Shown here piece by piece: positions 11,212 through 22,203 of a stretch of DNA of 64,000 bases (positions are counted from its first letter, which is position 1; each line of letters starts with the position of its first letter). The notes under the pieces were generated by a model. That model worked only from the letters and a program-made list of their open reading frames with translations. It had not been told where the DNA came from and ran no database searches. Made by a program: the position numbers and the translations under genes. This stretch comes from Acytostelium subglobosum LB1 (taxonomy: Eukaryota; Evosea; Eumycetozoa; Acytosteliales; Acytosteliaceae): positions 930,001 through 994,000 of the forward strand of contig NW_012236522.1 in NCBI RefSeq assembly GCF_000787575.1. Reading direction: 5' to 3'.

Positions 11212-11403
11212 ATGGACGTACAGACTACCGTCGACAGGAGTGGCAGCAACACCAACAAGTCTTACATGCAACAGTACTACGAGGAGTACAAAGAGGAGAT
11301 CAAGGCCTACAACACAGAGAGAATACCCTGCGAGGTCTGCGGCAAGTTAATCTGGCGGCACTTGATGAGGAAGCACGAGAGGAGGATGCATTTAGTTGAA
11401 TAA
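11212..11403 (+). CDS. small CxxC..HxxxxH zinc-finger protein, copy A
   Basis: 63 residues with a Lys/Glu/Tyr-rich N-terminal half (YMQQYYEEYKEEIKAYNTER) and a C-terminal finger, PCEVCGK then HLMRKHERRMH. Near-identical to the minus-strand gene at 59663-59845 in copy B, where it also lies beyond the end of the polymerase. A nucleic-acid-binding role is inferred from the finger. Confidence 0.6.
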   Translation: MDVQTTVDRSGSNTNKSYMQQYYEEYKEEIKAYNTERIPCEVCGKLIWRHLMRKHERRMHLVE

Positions 11404-11411
11404 CATTTATT

Positions 11412-11771
11412 CTAGAGCTTAAAGCCGTCTGCTGCAGCAGACTCAATGTCTGGTATCCTTGTGCTGATAATAGACGATCCCATCCACTTCTGTATTTGCT
11501 GGAAGTAGGAGCCAATGCAGTCTGTCTCTTGCGATATGTGATCGTAATCAGGATGCTCCTCATGCATAACTATGCTCAATAGTTTGGCATTGTGATAATA
11601 GTCTTGGAAACATGCCCAATATTGACGAAACAATCCTAAAGTGATTGCAACACAACGAGGCTCTTGGGGTGGTAGAATAGGTAAGTTTGCTCGAAAGATG
11701 ATTGTTCCTTTGAGGTCTACTAGTTCGTCTGGAATGGCTAAAAAGATACCATTTGGGTGAACACAAATCAT
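11412..11771 (-). CDS. hypothetical protein
   Basis: 119 residues, unrecognised. The composition is complex rather than simple (FRANLPILPPQEPRCVAITL, QYWACFQDYYHNAKLLSIV), and it is one of the longest frames in the stretch. It ends 9 bp from the zinc-finger ORF of copy A, in the opposite orientation, and has no counterpart in copy B. It may be a host gene fragment at the element's edge. Confidence 0.3.
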   Translation of the reverse strand: MICVHPNGIFLAIPDELVDLKGTIIFRANLPILPPQEPRCVAITLGLFRQYWACFQDYYHNAKLLSIVMHEEHPDYDHISQETDCIGSYFQQIQKWMGSSIISTRIPDIESAAADGFKL

Positions 11772-11905
11772 TCACCCAACTCGTTGGCCGATGTGATCAT
11801 TACAACTTGTAGTAATCCATACCAACATTCATTTAACATCGGGCAATAGATACATATAAATACTCATGCACCATCACAACATATCTGCATCAATATCTTA
11901 TCATC

Positions 11906-12322
11906 ATGGTACTTAACCTTACTACGGCTGAAATAGACCAGAAGATCTCGTGCGAGTTGAAGACCGCGTCTAATAGGAGCATCATCAAGTTCCTTGGGAA
12001 ATTGGAACCCGAGGCCAAGAAGGTTGCGCTGAAGGCTCTTACCGAGGACAAGGGCATCATCACTCCGCCAAAGGGCAAGACCAAGGCCATCAAGAAGAAG
12101 GTATGTAATCCATTCGATTGTTATAGCTCATCATCTAACATTTATAAACAGGATGATGCAGGTGCCATCTATGCCATGTACGAAGGATGGAAGGGGCAGC
12201 TTGAGGGCATTATCGATTACATCGAGACGGGCACAGACAAGGAGAAGAAAGAAGCGTTCGTGATGAACATGCCGGATATGATCATCGCTCCCATCAGATA
12301 TGATGACAACCAAGTTGGATGA
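11906..12322 (+). CDS. hypothetical Lys-rich protein with one intron
   Basis: ATG at 11906. A GTATGT donor at 12101 and an ACAG acceptor ending at 12151 define a 51-bp intron that keeps the frame, so it could also be read through. The N-terminal half is helical and ends in a basic tail (PPKGKTKAIKKK). The second exon starts DDAGAIYAMYEGWKGQLEG. The family is not recognised. The last 23 bp overlap the next ORF in another frame, which suggests a linked pair. Confidence 0.45.
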   Translation: MVLNLTTAEIDQKISCELKTASNRSIIKFLGKLEPEAKKVALKALTEDKGIITPPKGKTKAIKKKVCNPFDCYSSSSNIYKQDDAGAIYAMYEGWKGQLEGIIDYIETGTDKEKKEAFVMNMPDMIIAPIRYDDNQVG

Positions 12323-12875
12323 CATTGGCAACCAGGCCGAGAAGGCGTTCACAGCACTCTACAAGTTCAACATCTTCTCTCTTTGGCAATACTTCCGCCT
12401 CGGCCAGATTCTCTATGTCCTCAAGATGGCTGTCAAGAAACACAATGGCGATCACAAGCTCATTGACTTTTTCGGCTACGTCAAGGCGAGGGGCTTCCAT
12501 CAATCATCATCCACGATCGACAATTACATCAAGTTCTATTTATTCGTGTCTCGCTCTCCCAACATCCTGTACTTGGACAACGTACTGTTCTCTGACATCA
12601 TCAAGCACGCGGAGCAGTTGAAGGAGTTGTTCAACGTTCACGCCAGCATTTGGAAGAAGAACCTCAAACAACTTATCAAATTGACCTACCAGAACAAGAG
12701 GAGGGATCTCGTAGAACATTACAACACATCGGATATCGTGGCCATGGAGGACATCCAGGACGATCCTGCCAATGGTGCGGATGAGCAAGAGGAGGAGGCG
12801 CCAGAGCCTGGCGTGGAGGAACACTTCAAAGACGACAAAGACGGCATGGACACCAACAATGACCAGGACAACTGA
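12300..12875 (+). CDS. hypothetical protein with acidic tail
   Basis: 191 residues starting ATGATG at 12300 and overlapping the upstream ORF by 23 bp. The core is helical and aromatic (FSLWQYFRLGQILYVLKMAVKK; FFGYVKARGF), followed by a strongly acidic C-terminus (DEQEEEAPEP, DDKDGMD). The family is unknown. The overlap and its place just beyond copy A leave open whether it is a host gene or belongs to another element. Confidence 0.5.
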   Translation: MMTTKLDDIGNQAEKAFTALYKFNIFSLWQYFRLGQILYVLKMAVKKHNGDHKLIDFFGYVKARGFHQSSSTIDNYIKFYLFVSRSPNILYLDNVLFSDIIKHAEQLKELFNVHASIWKKNLKQLIKLTYQNKRRDLVEHYNTSDIVAMEDIQDDPANGADEQEEEAPEPGVEEHFKDDKDGMDTNNDQDN

Positions 12876-13948
12876 ACCAATCACTCACCAATCACCAGCA
12901 ACCAACCCTCAATGCAAGGTCATCATAATAAATGCCCTATGGACACTTATTATCAACACCAACCCTACAGATAACCAAACTTCTTGTATCTCTCCTTCAT
13001 CTCTCTAGCCTTCTTCTCCTCTTTCCTGACATCACTGTATCCAGTCGCCTCTTTAAATGGTACCCCGCGATAACGATTGATCAACCATTTCATGGCATGC
13101 AATCCACAGGTATCAGTGTTGACAGCTTGATCGATCACTCAATAGAGTAATAACGAAATAATTGCAATATCAGACTCAATAGTTACTTATGACCTTGTAC
13201 CACTACTCAGAGTATTGATTGTTTTATTGATTGATTGATTGGAATCGACGTAAGTTAGGAATTACCGATGGACTTCGGTGACATCATTTCAACCAACATT
13301 ATTCTTTCATTGTGATCATATCACATTATTCATCTCACTCACTTGTGAGCTCATCATTCGACTAATCTTGTTGTCATTCAGTCAGTCAGTCAGTCAGTTT
13401 GGCTGGCTGTCAGGAATACACGGATTATTATTATTATTGTTCTTGTTGTTGGGATCAAAGAATGGATTGTCACATTCAATAACCCCACTACAAACCATGT
13501 TGATCTAACCAGTCGATAACACACGCCCGTTCCTGGCACCAACACACAATCAATCAATCATGATAGTCTCCACATCCAACACAAACAACACAGCTTGTAA
13601 ATCTTTCATCCCTACATCCTTCCATATCAATATAATTCATATCCATATCCAGATTAGAAATGGATGTCCAAGATGTCCAATTAGATGAACCCACGTCATG
13701 TGATTAGATGGGAATGTAAGAAAGGCACATACTACATCTTATCTTATTATTCAAAGTCTGATTGTAATACTCTCCACTCTTTATCTAATATTATTACCTA
13801 TTAGTTCAATGAATTATTATAGTTATATTGGACGATGATCCGTCTTCATCATGATCAATCAATCAACTATTTAAACATCACAATTCCATCATTATAATCA
13901 TCAAATCAATCAATTAAATCAAATCAATCAAACAAATAATAATTAAAA
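12876..13948. other. intergenic, 1.1 kb
   Basis: No supportable gene. Holds GATT, (GTCA)n at about 13379-13398 and ATT tracts, and AT-rich sequence before the next gene. Confidence 0.5.
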
Positions 13949-14262
13949 ATGACTATCCTCAGTAAGTATATTTGATAAAGACAAAGATAAACCTTACAAA
14001 ACAATCCACTAATGTACCAAACCAAATATAAATAGAGACCATCTCTTCCCTCTCCTTCAACGCCACCTCGATGACCAACGGATCAGTGTCAGCTAGTGGA
14101 ATGACCTCGTTCGGCCAGTCATCTAACCATGTGTCTGGAATTGTTGGAACTGTGGGAAGCAACCTCAACCCAGCTGTTGAGGGTGCCTTGGCCTCCACCA
14201 AGGCTGTAGCAGGCACAGTCATTGCTACTCTTGATGGTGTCGCCTCTTCCATTGGTCTCTAA
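13949..14262 (+). CDS. HssA/2C/7E-like small Gly/Ser-rich protein
   Basis: Two exons, 13949-13961 and 14036-14262 (GTAAGT donor, ATAG acceptor, phase 1), about 79 residues starting MTILKTISSLS. The very short first exon reading MTIL or MTLF, an early intron, an ISS-S-rich start and a Ser/Gly/Ala/Val body are the signature of the dictyostelid HssA/2C/7E small-protein family, many of which are expressed in development. The C-terminus here is Ala/Val/Gly-rich (STKAVAGTVIATLDGVASS) rather than Gly/Cys-rich, so it is a divergent member. The biochemical function of the family is unknown. Confidence 0.6.
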
Positions 14263-14651
14263 ACATCTTTCCAACAACATCAACATCCCTCAATGTAGAA
14301 GTACCAGTACCATCAATATATTCACCAAATCACATGTGACAATATCATCATCATTAGTATAATAAACCATATCTTCATGCATGAACTGTAGTAATACAGT
14401 TCGTCCAACACCAATCTATTAATTGATCAATAATTGTATTTATTTCCAAACTTTCGAAACTACATGTTGTCCAATGTTTGCGCGATAGATGAATGGGGGC
14501 CCACCCTTTTTACTCCTCCCTACAACCTCTCTAATTCATTCATTCATTCAACATTGTACATACATATAAATATAAATATATATATATATAATCACAAACT
14601 AATATTAATTGTAATAGTAATATAAATATTAATAATAATAATAATATAACA
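14263..14651. other. intergenic, 0.4 kb
   Basis: AT-rich, with a TATATATA run near 14579-14590. It probably holds the promoter of the WASP gene. Nothing else seen. Confidence 0.4.
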
Positions 14652-15939
14652 ATGCCTTCTCTATCAGATCAGGAGAAGAATCAGCTTAGTGTAGTGATTG
14701 GTACATCTTGTGATGTTTATTCATCTACTGTGGCAAGGTTGTACGAAGGAAAGCAGGGAATGTGGGAGTACACAGGTGTAGTAGGTGCAGTATCAGTCGT
14801 AACACATCGTATCGAGAAGACTAGTTACATCAAGATCATCGATATCAAATCTGCACCTCGTATTATATTCGAACAGGAGCTTTACGATAACTTTGAATTC
14901 ACCAAGGCACGCGACTTCTTCTACACCTTTGAGGGAGATACCACCGTCTACGGACTGTCATTCACCGATGTCAACGAGGCTTCCGACTTCCAATCTAACC
15001 TCAACCGTGCCAAGACTGCCAACAGCGCACGTCCACAATCAATGGCTATGCCAGCCGCCGCCGCTGCTCAACCTGCAAGTATGTTCGTTCAGTGAACGGT
15101 CTCACAAATGTTGAAGAATGATTAACAATCAATATATTCAAACAGAGGCAACTCCAGCACCAGCACCAAAGAAGGAGGAGAAGGAGAAGAAGAAGAAGAA
15201 GGGATTCTTCTCGTCAATGTTTGGCGGTGGCGACGAAGAGCCAGAGAACTTTGAGATCTCGACACCATCATCGTTTAGACATGAGAGTCACATTGGTTGG
15301 GATGCATCACAGGGATTCGAGATTCGTAACATTCCTCCCGATTGGCGTAAGCTGTTCCAGTCGGCAGGTATCACCAAGAAGGAGTTGAAGAATGCCGAGA
15401 CCGCTCAGTTCATCGTCAACATCATCGGTGAGAACTTGGCCGCTGGTGGCGGTGCACCACCAATGTCAGGTGGTAGAGCGCCACCTCCTCCACCTCCACC
15501 AACATCAAGCAAGGGCACTCCTCCACCTCCTCCACCCCCATCACACAAGGGTACCGCTCCTCCTCCACCACCTCCTCCCCCTGTGTCTGGCGGACCTCCT
15601 CCTCCTCCACCTCCTCCCTCGCACAAGGGCGCTCCACCTCCTCCACCCCCTCATACGTCTGGTGGACCTCCACCTCCACCCCCTCCTACATCCAATGGTG
15701 GCGGTGGCAACGGCGGTGGCGGTGGCCGTGCCGATCTCCTGTCTGCCATTCGTGGTGGTGCCTCCTTGAAGAAGGTCGATCACAGTGAGCCATTGCCAGA
15801 CATCCAAAAGCTTGATGACGCTGGCAACAGATCATTGGTTGACACTTTGGCATTGGCCATGATGCAGCGTAGAGGCAACATGAGAGAAGACGATCAAGAT
15901 GAAGATGATGATGACTCTGGTTGGTCCGACTCTGAGTAA
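14652..15939 (+). CDS. wasA: Wiskott-Aldrich syndrome protein (WASP)
   Basis: Exons 14652-15078 and 15146-15939 (GTATGT donor, ACAG acceptor, phase 1), 406 residues. Order of parts: WH1/EVH1 domain (about 1-130, with YEGKQGMWEYTGVVGAVSVV); a basic stretch KKEEKEKKKKKGFF; a CRIB/GTPase-binding domain (ISTPSSFRHESHIGWD, then FEIRNIPPDWRKLFQSAGIT); a long proline-rich region of PPPPP blocks; one WH2 motif (RADLLSAIRGGASLKKV); and a connector plus acidic tail ending DDDSGWSDSE with the terminal Trp. WASP is released by Rac/Cdc42-GTP and phosphoinositides and switches on Arp2/3 to branch actin. All expected parts are present. The second-exon ATG at 15118 lies inside the intron and is not a start. 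Confidence 0.93.
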
Positions 15940-16126
15940 GCTCTCCATTTGGACTTGCTCCCTCCCTCTCTCTATCTCTCTCTATTGTACAACAGACATC
16001 CAATCCACAATCCAATCATCCAATCAAACAATCAATAACAGACATTACATTACATTTACAGGCGTGAATATCTTTGGAGGGGAGTTATGTACATTATACT
16101 GTTTATGATATGATATATCTAGTCGC

Positions 16127-17542
16127 TTAGTTGTGAGGTATGGTACCATAGTTGATTGGGTTGGCATTGTCCTCTTCTTGACTTCCAAAGTCTTGTTGAT
16201 GAACAGCCTGACTGATCATGATCAAAGCCGTTCGCCTTGACATGATCTCCAACAGGAAGCATAGTTGTGGTAGCTCGAGCAGCACGTAGTAGAGCAGGTC
16301 AAAGTACCATGCGTTGAATCGTGCCGGGTTGAAGGGTGTCAGTGCGACGAGCACCGAACGTATTAAGAACGATAATGTACAGTACATAAACACAATGATC
16401 AGGCTCAGTCGCAGCTTGGCCATCTTGTTTGTTTGCTTCTTGTATGGATTCTTCTTGCTCTTGAGGTACTCCATGTCCTCATACTTTGGTGCAAACTGTA
16501 TCTCCTTGTAATATGATCGATATTGATGGAACCTTTTGATGTTGAATTGATTGGATTGGATTGATTGATTGATTGTCCAGGATGGATGGAAGAGGATGGG
16601 AAGGGGAGGAGAGGGGAGGGAAGGATGATCCAAATGAGTGTCCATGTGATGATGGCCAGCCAATGAGGTAGGGAAGGATGTGAATTGATTAGTACTACAC
16701 ATCATTGAGATTGGATGCATAATGTATACTTACAGGAAGCTCATGAGTATGATTGATGCACCAAAGTAAATGGATGATGCATAGAGTTGTAGTAGGAGTC
16801 CAGCTGAGGAATCAGTTGGATTCACAACGAATCTATGAGCATGTTGTAACTCCAACTCTACAAGATAGAGTACGATCACAGTCACATACATAAATACATT
16901 TCCAATTAGAATAGCCTTCATAATAACACTTGTATTGGCCTTCATCTTTGTTGGTAAGTATACCTGCATACTAATTATAAGTCTGTTTTCACATTGATTG
17001 ATCGTTTGATTCAGTGTTAGTGGATTGATTGGATTGAGTGACTGGAATGATTCCAGGGTTGAGTGATTGAATGAACTTACCCAAAGAACAATGATATTGA
17101 ATAGACAGTAAAGTATAGGAATGATGGAAGTATCTTGAGTATGGCAAGTATTTGATTCTCCACTGGCGATAGATAGACCTGATCCTCCATTGCAAATGGT
17201 AACAGAGCGAATGAGAATGCTCTCATCAATGATGCAAACACCATGCTCAAGAAGAATATCCTGGCAACATATATGGCTGTATCAATAATGTGTTTATGTT
17301 AGTTAGCTAATCCAGGCCATTTTCATTGTCCTGTCCATGCCATTGTACTCACCTCTCTTTCTTGTCCTTATCAACTGTACTATTGAGGCTATTGCCAATG
17401 CTAGATACAAGGTGGACAACACCCAATGTGATATATCATATGGCTTATTTATCCATTGTCCATCACGCACATCAACACTCGATGATGATGGTGATGATGA
17501 AGTGTTGTCGTAGTTGTTGTTGTTGTTATCGACTGGCAACAT
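16127..17542 (-). CDS. multi-pass membrane protein (THH1/TOM1/GPR137-like)
   Basis: Four exons on the minus strand: 17353-17542, 17081-17276, 16734-16970 and 16127-16532. Phases agree (1, 2, 2) and donors are GTGAGT or GTAAGT; 342 residues. After an Asn/Ser-rich N-terminus come about seven hydrophobic segments, including WVLSTLYLALAIASIVQLI, IFFLSMVFASLMRAF, FMYVTVIVLYLVEL, LSLIIVFMYCTLSFLI and FDLLYYVLLELPQLCFLLEI. The QLIRTRKR loop, the FF-SMV segment and the K-ILPSFLY segment resemble the TOM1/THH1 domain of plants and amoebae, related to GPR137. Such proteins sit in vacuolar or lysosomal membranes and bind Arl8 or Rag GTPases in their better-known members. The family call is by pattern only. 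Confidence 0.65.
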
Positions 17543-18681
17543 TCAAGTCTCTAGTCTAGGTATTTGATTACTATCTATTATCTGTACAGATAATCAAGAT
17601 GGATTGATGACCAATTGGTTGTTTAAGTGATCGATCACTACTACTGCACGTTGGGGTTGAGTGAGCTTAGGAACTCGGAAGAAGGAAACAAACAATTGCT
17701 TGTTGTGGAGCATTGTCAAAAACATTTAATAATTAATTAATTCTTTTTACGCCTCAAAAGCTCAAAGCAACACCGCTAAAAAACTTAGGAGTCCAGGATG
17801 GTCCTAGTGGGGTGTACCAATAGCCCCTGAACCCATCAAAACAATGCATCCACCTATTCGATTTTTGATGTTGGTCTGGCTGTTGTTTTGACTCAATCTT
17901 GGTGGACCACTAGGTACAATTCCAAAGTGATCCGGGTCATGAACCAGACAGCCAGTCTGAAATGAACTTGGGAAAGTCCGATGACGGACCATGATTACAT
18001 CCGAAGTTAGCAGTTGTAGGATGGTTCAAAGAATTTGATCTTCACACCTTTCTGATTGACTGACAACTGATAAGCTGCCTGCTGATTGATTGATTGATTA
18101 GTTGATCGCTTCTTCTTCTACATCTTCTTTGGCCTTGTCCAAGAGGCAGGTGATATGACATTGACATCATGTTTCTAGATCAAAGTGCAATCTCACGTTT
18201 GCAAGGATGTATGACTTTAGCGCGAACATGTCGAACCATCGGACATCACGTGAACGAGTTATTAAGTGACCTATGATGACTTGATTGATCTGTGCATTAA
18301 ATATCGACTTGCATTCGACTGGATCAATTGAACAAAAGTAGCCAACAAGTTGAATGTTTCCATTGTCATCTTGGTTTGGGATAACACAAATTTGTTTTGT
18401 TTGTTCTGTTGAGGTTTTGGATTAAGATCAAAGAACACTAATATATTAATAAATTTCAATCTAGGAATAGTTCCAGTCATTATAATATTACAATAAATTC
18501 AATGAATCACAAATATCCAAACAAAAACACTTTTCAAAAAAAAAAGGAGGGAAACCTTAGATTGTTGAACGAACATTTCACTTCATCATGAATAAACAGT
18601 ACATTATTAATGTAGGAGCAATCAAGTCAAATACAGATACATAAGTATAAGTATAAGTGGTAGGAGTGTAATCAATCAATA
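17543..18681. other. intergenic, 1.1 kb, divergent promoters
   Basis: Lies between divergently transcribed genes. 17740-18010 is less AT-rich than usual and could be an old repeat (CCTAGTGG near 17811 recurs inverted near 17907), but no family is recognised. GATT tract near 18081. Confidence 0.4.
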
Positions 18682-19540
18682 ATGAGTCTAAAGAGAAGTA
18701 GAGTTGAGTATGAATCAGCTGCTGATGAGGGAGCAGGCAGCAGCAGCACGATCTGTCAAAGGGAGACTAAGAATATAAAGAGTGATACAGAGGCTATATC
18801 AGGTAGGTATATATACTTCGAAGGAAGAGAGAAGTATATTAATGTCACTCATCACTCATTCATTCATTCATTCATTAAAGAGAGGACACTGCGACTGATG
18901 AAAAAGAGTAACAGCAATGTCAACGCCACTCCCGCCAACGTCATTGTCAACGGTAACAGCAATAGTATAGCCAACAACAACAACAACAACAAGAATAATA
19001 ATGTAAATAATAATAATGTAAAGAATAATAATAGTAATAATAATAATAGTAATAAGAAAGATGTTGAGATGTTGGTTGAGAATATAGAGTTCTCTGATCA
19101 CTTTAAGAATGGAAAGAAGGGCAACTGTAGAGTGTGCTCGGGCAACTCAACAACAGTGTGCCAATGTCCATCGTGCAGTCACAATCTATGCTCGAGATGT
19201 GCTCGTCGCTGCAACACCTGCTCAGATGTCTTTTGTCGTCTATGTTGCATTACAAAGTATGTGTTGGATGCTTGGTGATGATGTGAGTGATGTTGACGCG
19301 ACCATATTGACTAATCTTCTAAAGGGACTCCCATCATCATCATCATCTCGATCAATGTTGCTCACTTGCTCAATGTTGCGATATTCATTCATACTCTGAC
19401 TGTGACTCTGATTCCGACTCTGACTCTGACTCTGACTTTGACAATTGCCATGAACATTGTTGACTTGTTGTTTGGATATACATAGCTACGATCAATCTCA
19501 TGATGTGGACAATTGCATCGACTGCCACTTGTCCAGGTAA
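18682..19540 (+). CDS. Siva-like zinc-binding protein
   Basis: Three exons fit: 18682-18802, 18881-19256 and 19486-19540 (phases 1 and 2), 183 residues. The N-terminal half carries an Asn run. The C-terminal half is Cys-rich: CRVCSG, CQCPSC, LCSRCARRC, TCSDVFCRLCCIT, then NYDQSHDVDNCIDCHLSR. This spacing, with a final C-x-x-C after a short acidic segment, matches the C-terminal zinc region of the animal Siva (CD27-binding) family. The last exon restores the final CxxC pair, which supports it. In animals Siva acts in apoptosis and stress signalling; what it does in an amoeba lacking that pathway is unknown. Confidence 0.7.
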
Positions 19541-19748
19541 TCAATCAATCGATCAATCAATCGACCAAACATCATCAAATCTTCATTGGCATGGTGATGC
19601 CCAAATCCAATCAATCAATCAAGCTCAATCAAATATAGTCAAGTAATGGTTTATTCGATCAGACGACGACAATTGTATCATCACTATTAGACTTGATTGC
19701 TATTACTATATATATATGTTCCAAATGAAGATCATCATGTGGCCCATG

Positions 19749-21360
19749 CTATAGGTCCTTCTTGCCATCATGCTCAGCAGCGGCAGTTGCAGCAGCGGCG
19801 GCATCGGCAGCAGCCTTCTCATGCTCCTCATCGTGGATATGCTCATAGTTCTCTGTGTTGATGTCGTTCAAGCCAAGCTCCTCATTCATCTCAAAGGTTC
19901 TATCGTAGTCCTCCGAGTCCAAGTTGGGATCGGGGTCTGGCGCGTAGAGACTCTGGATGTAGCTGTTGGAGATGGGATCGTCGATGATCATGGTGAACTT
20001 CTCCTCGCCACTGACGAAGCGGTCGAGACCCGACATGATCTCGTTGTAGCGCGCACGTGTCTTGACGTCGGCGCTGTCGCCACGGAAGAATGGGTTCTTC
20101 TCGAGCTCGTCGCGGATCGTGGTGAGCAGACCCTCGATGGTCGTGAACCTGCCACCAAGCGATCCGTGAGTGATCTCAATGTCCAACTCGGGGATGATGG
20201 CGTTGGCCGTCTCGGACTTGAGAACGTCGCGAGACAAGTCGTCGACAGACTCGACGCGAAGCGTGAGCTTGCGGCCCCTTGGCTCGATGGCGCCACCAGG
20301 TTTGATCTCGTTGGTCTTGAAGCCGCACTCCTCGCAGTTGAATGCCATGAGCACAACGTTCTTGAAGTAGGGGATGTCTGTGACGACCATGTTGATCTTG
20401 CCCAAGTGTCCACAGTGAGTGCATGAGTTTGGCAGTGAAAGGATCTCACGATCCTCCAATGGTTTGCTGAGTTGTTCAGTGGCGGATGCCGATGTCGATG
20501 TCGAAGTCTCTGGGACACCGCTGATGCCCAACATAGCGTTCTGCTCATCAGTCCTAGTGTACTTGGAGATGCTCATGTTTGGATCGTTCTTTGGTGCCAA
20601 TGGGTTCTCGACGTACGAGTTGCCCGAAGGGTCGTCAATGACCAATGTGAAAGGTTGCTCGACCAACATCAAGTCAGTGAGCTTTGCAATGAATGCAACA
20701 ATGCTGTCTGCTGTCTGATTATCTCCGTCCTCCTAAAGTGATTCATTAATTCGTTAGTGAGCGAACAAGATTGATTGAGTATGATCGCGATGATGTTTGC
20801 TTCTCCCTCCTTACTCTCTTGATCTTGGCGGCTTGGTTCAAACCTTCGATCGATCCTCTGAGGAATCCTTCGATAGTGTTGAGGCTGCCCCTCTGAGTGG
20901 AGGCAGGGATCTCAAAGTCCAACACTGGGATGGTGATCGATGCAGTGTCCATCTTTACAATCTGTCTGTTCATGTCCTAATGGTAGTAGTAGTGCTCATC
21001 ATTAGTATGAATGATCAATTAATCAATCAGTGTAAGTTACACAAACAAGTATATACCTCGTATGATTGAAGAGTGAGCTCGATGTGAACACCCTTGTCAG
21101 CGATTGAACCACCGGACTGCACCTCTGAGCTCTTGAATCCACACTCGGGACACTCAAAGGCCAGCAGGATGATCTCACGGAAGAATGGTATCTTGGTGAG
21201 CAGTATCTTTGTTAGACCATGCTCGTTATGACAGTTCATACAAAGACTCTCAATCTCCTCTACAGTTGCAGTGCTCGACAAGTCCTTGAACTCCTCAGGT
21301 TGTGGTACACTATCATTCTTTGTTGAAGTTGTTGAAGTTATTTGTTGTTTTCTCAGTCAT
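19749..21360 (-). CDS. zpr1: ZPR1 zinc-finger protein
   Basis: Three exons on the minus strand: about 21057-21360, 20815-20976 and 19749-20732 (last two junctions phase 0). Two ZPR1 modules: the first has [39 protein letters not shown]; the second [29 protein letters not shown]. Each is followed by an ELDFEI/ELDIEI beta domain and ends with [12 protein letters not shown] or [15 protein letters not shown]. The tail has the family signature NEELGLNDI and then an Ala-rich acidic end. ZPR1 is a chaperone for eEF1A folding and shuttles to the nucleus in growing cells. The start is unsettled: the only nearby ATG (21360, MTEKTTN) is one base out of frame with the exon, so a sequence error or an unseen upstream exon is likely. 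Confidence 0.9.
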
Positions 21361-22203
21361 TATGAATGTATCTGTATTATTATTATTATCTCTGTATTGT
21401 TATTACTGTAATGAATTCAAACATACATATTAATAAGATCTCTGAACTGACATTGGAATATAAAAGGACGAAAAGAATGCGAAAACGAAGAAAGTTTGGA
21501 TAACACCCACACCAAAGCTGGTCCATTGCTTTAACTCAAGGAGTTCAGGTGAACTTGCGACCAGACTTCTCAGTCTATGAATGACTCCCGACTTTGCCAA
21601 CATGATGGTCTGGGTGAATGGAACAATCAATAATTCCAAGTTACTTACTTTAAGAGGTAATGAAATGTCGTCACAGTGCCATGCCCTGACCCAAAATCAA
21701 TACTATTAATGGAAGTCTACTTTTAGAGTTTGTTGTCAGTTGTTTTGTTTGACATTCTTGATCTGAAAAAGAGATCAAGAAGAATGGTTTGGCGGTTTGA
21801 GTGCAAACAAGTTTAAAGTGCCAGGTGAACCTGGACCAGACGACTTGGACGAGTGACCAAACATTGATATTTATTATTGTTATATAAATACAAAGACTAT
21901 TCAGGAAATTAATTAATTATAAGAGGTAATGTAACTAGAATCAACAAGATCAGGTCCACTCGTTTATTCAATTTTGAGGATGACCGACTGACCATCTTCA
22001 TCAAACACGAAAAGGTCAGTCGGTATGACACCAATAATAGGTGCACATGTAACCATTTGTTCATTGTATATGTTGTTTGATGGAGGTTGGGCAAGATTTA
22101 TCTTCTCCCACTCGCTAAAGCTCCACCCATCCATCGGGTGAATAAAAACATACAAACTTTCGATCGATCTAGAAGAAACGAACTGATCGACTTGGTCATA
22201 CAC
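21361..22203. other. intergenic with weak minus-strand ORFs
   Basis: Two small minus-strand frames, 21430-21639 (69 residues with a hydrophobic stretch VIQTFFVFAFFSSFYI) and 21964-22203 (79 residues, VFIHPMDGWSFSEW), have mixed composition and could be gene fragments. I recognise neither and see no splice signals joining them. Confidence 0.3.

Larger units (their letters stand above)
7873..11403 (+). mobile_element. Polinton/Maverick-like fossil, copy A (partial)
   Basis: A partial virus-like DNA element. It starts with an end sequence shared with copy B (7873-7970 matches 47786-47880), followed by hairpin repeats and a TTCACC repeat. After these come an unassigned ORF, a small zinc-finger gene, a protein-primed-type DNA polymerase B region and a second small zinc-finger gene. 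The last three match copy B closely by eye, in the opposite orientation. Integrase, ATPase, capsid and protease genes are absent. It is broken, with several breaks in the polymerase region. The close match to copy B suggests fairly recent activity. The right boundary is set where similarity to copy B ends. Confidence 0.75.

Noticed and set aside
11427-11442. Perfect 16-bp palindrome GTCTGCTGCAGCAGAC
   Set aside because: Explained by Ala/Ser codons in the minus-strand ORF; chance is likely.
15405-15807. Gly-rich and Arg/Trp-rich minus-strand ORFs
   Set aside because: Antisense to the WASP proline-rich repeats.
17740-18010. Possible non-coding RNA or old repeat
   Set aside because: Less AT-rich than its flanks but with no family, strong fold or frame that I can support.
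19770-20426. Plus-strand ORF of 218 residues
   Set aside because: Antisense to the third exon of ZPR1, which has clear family motifs; its own composition is that of a mirrored coding strand.
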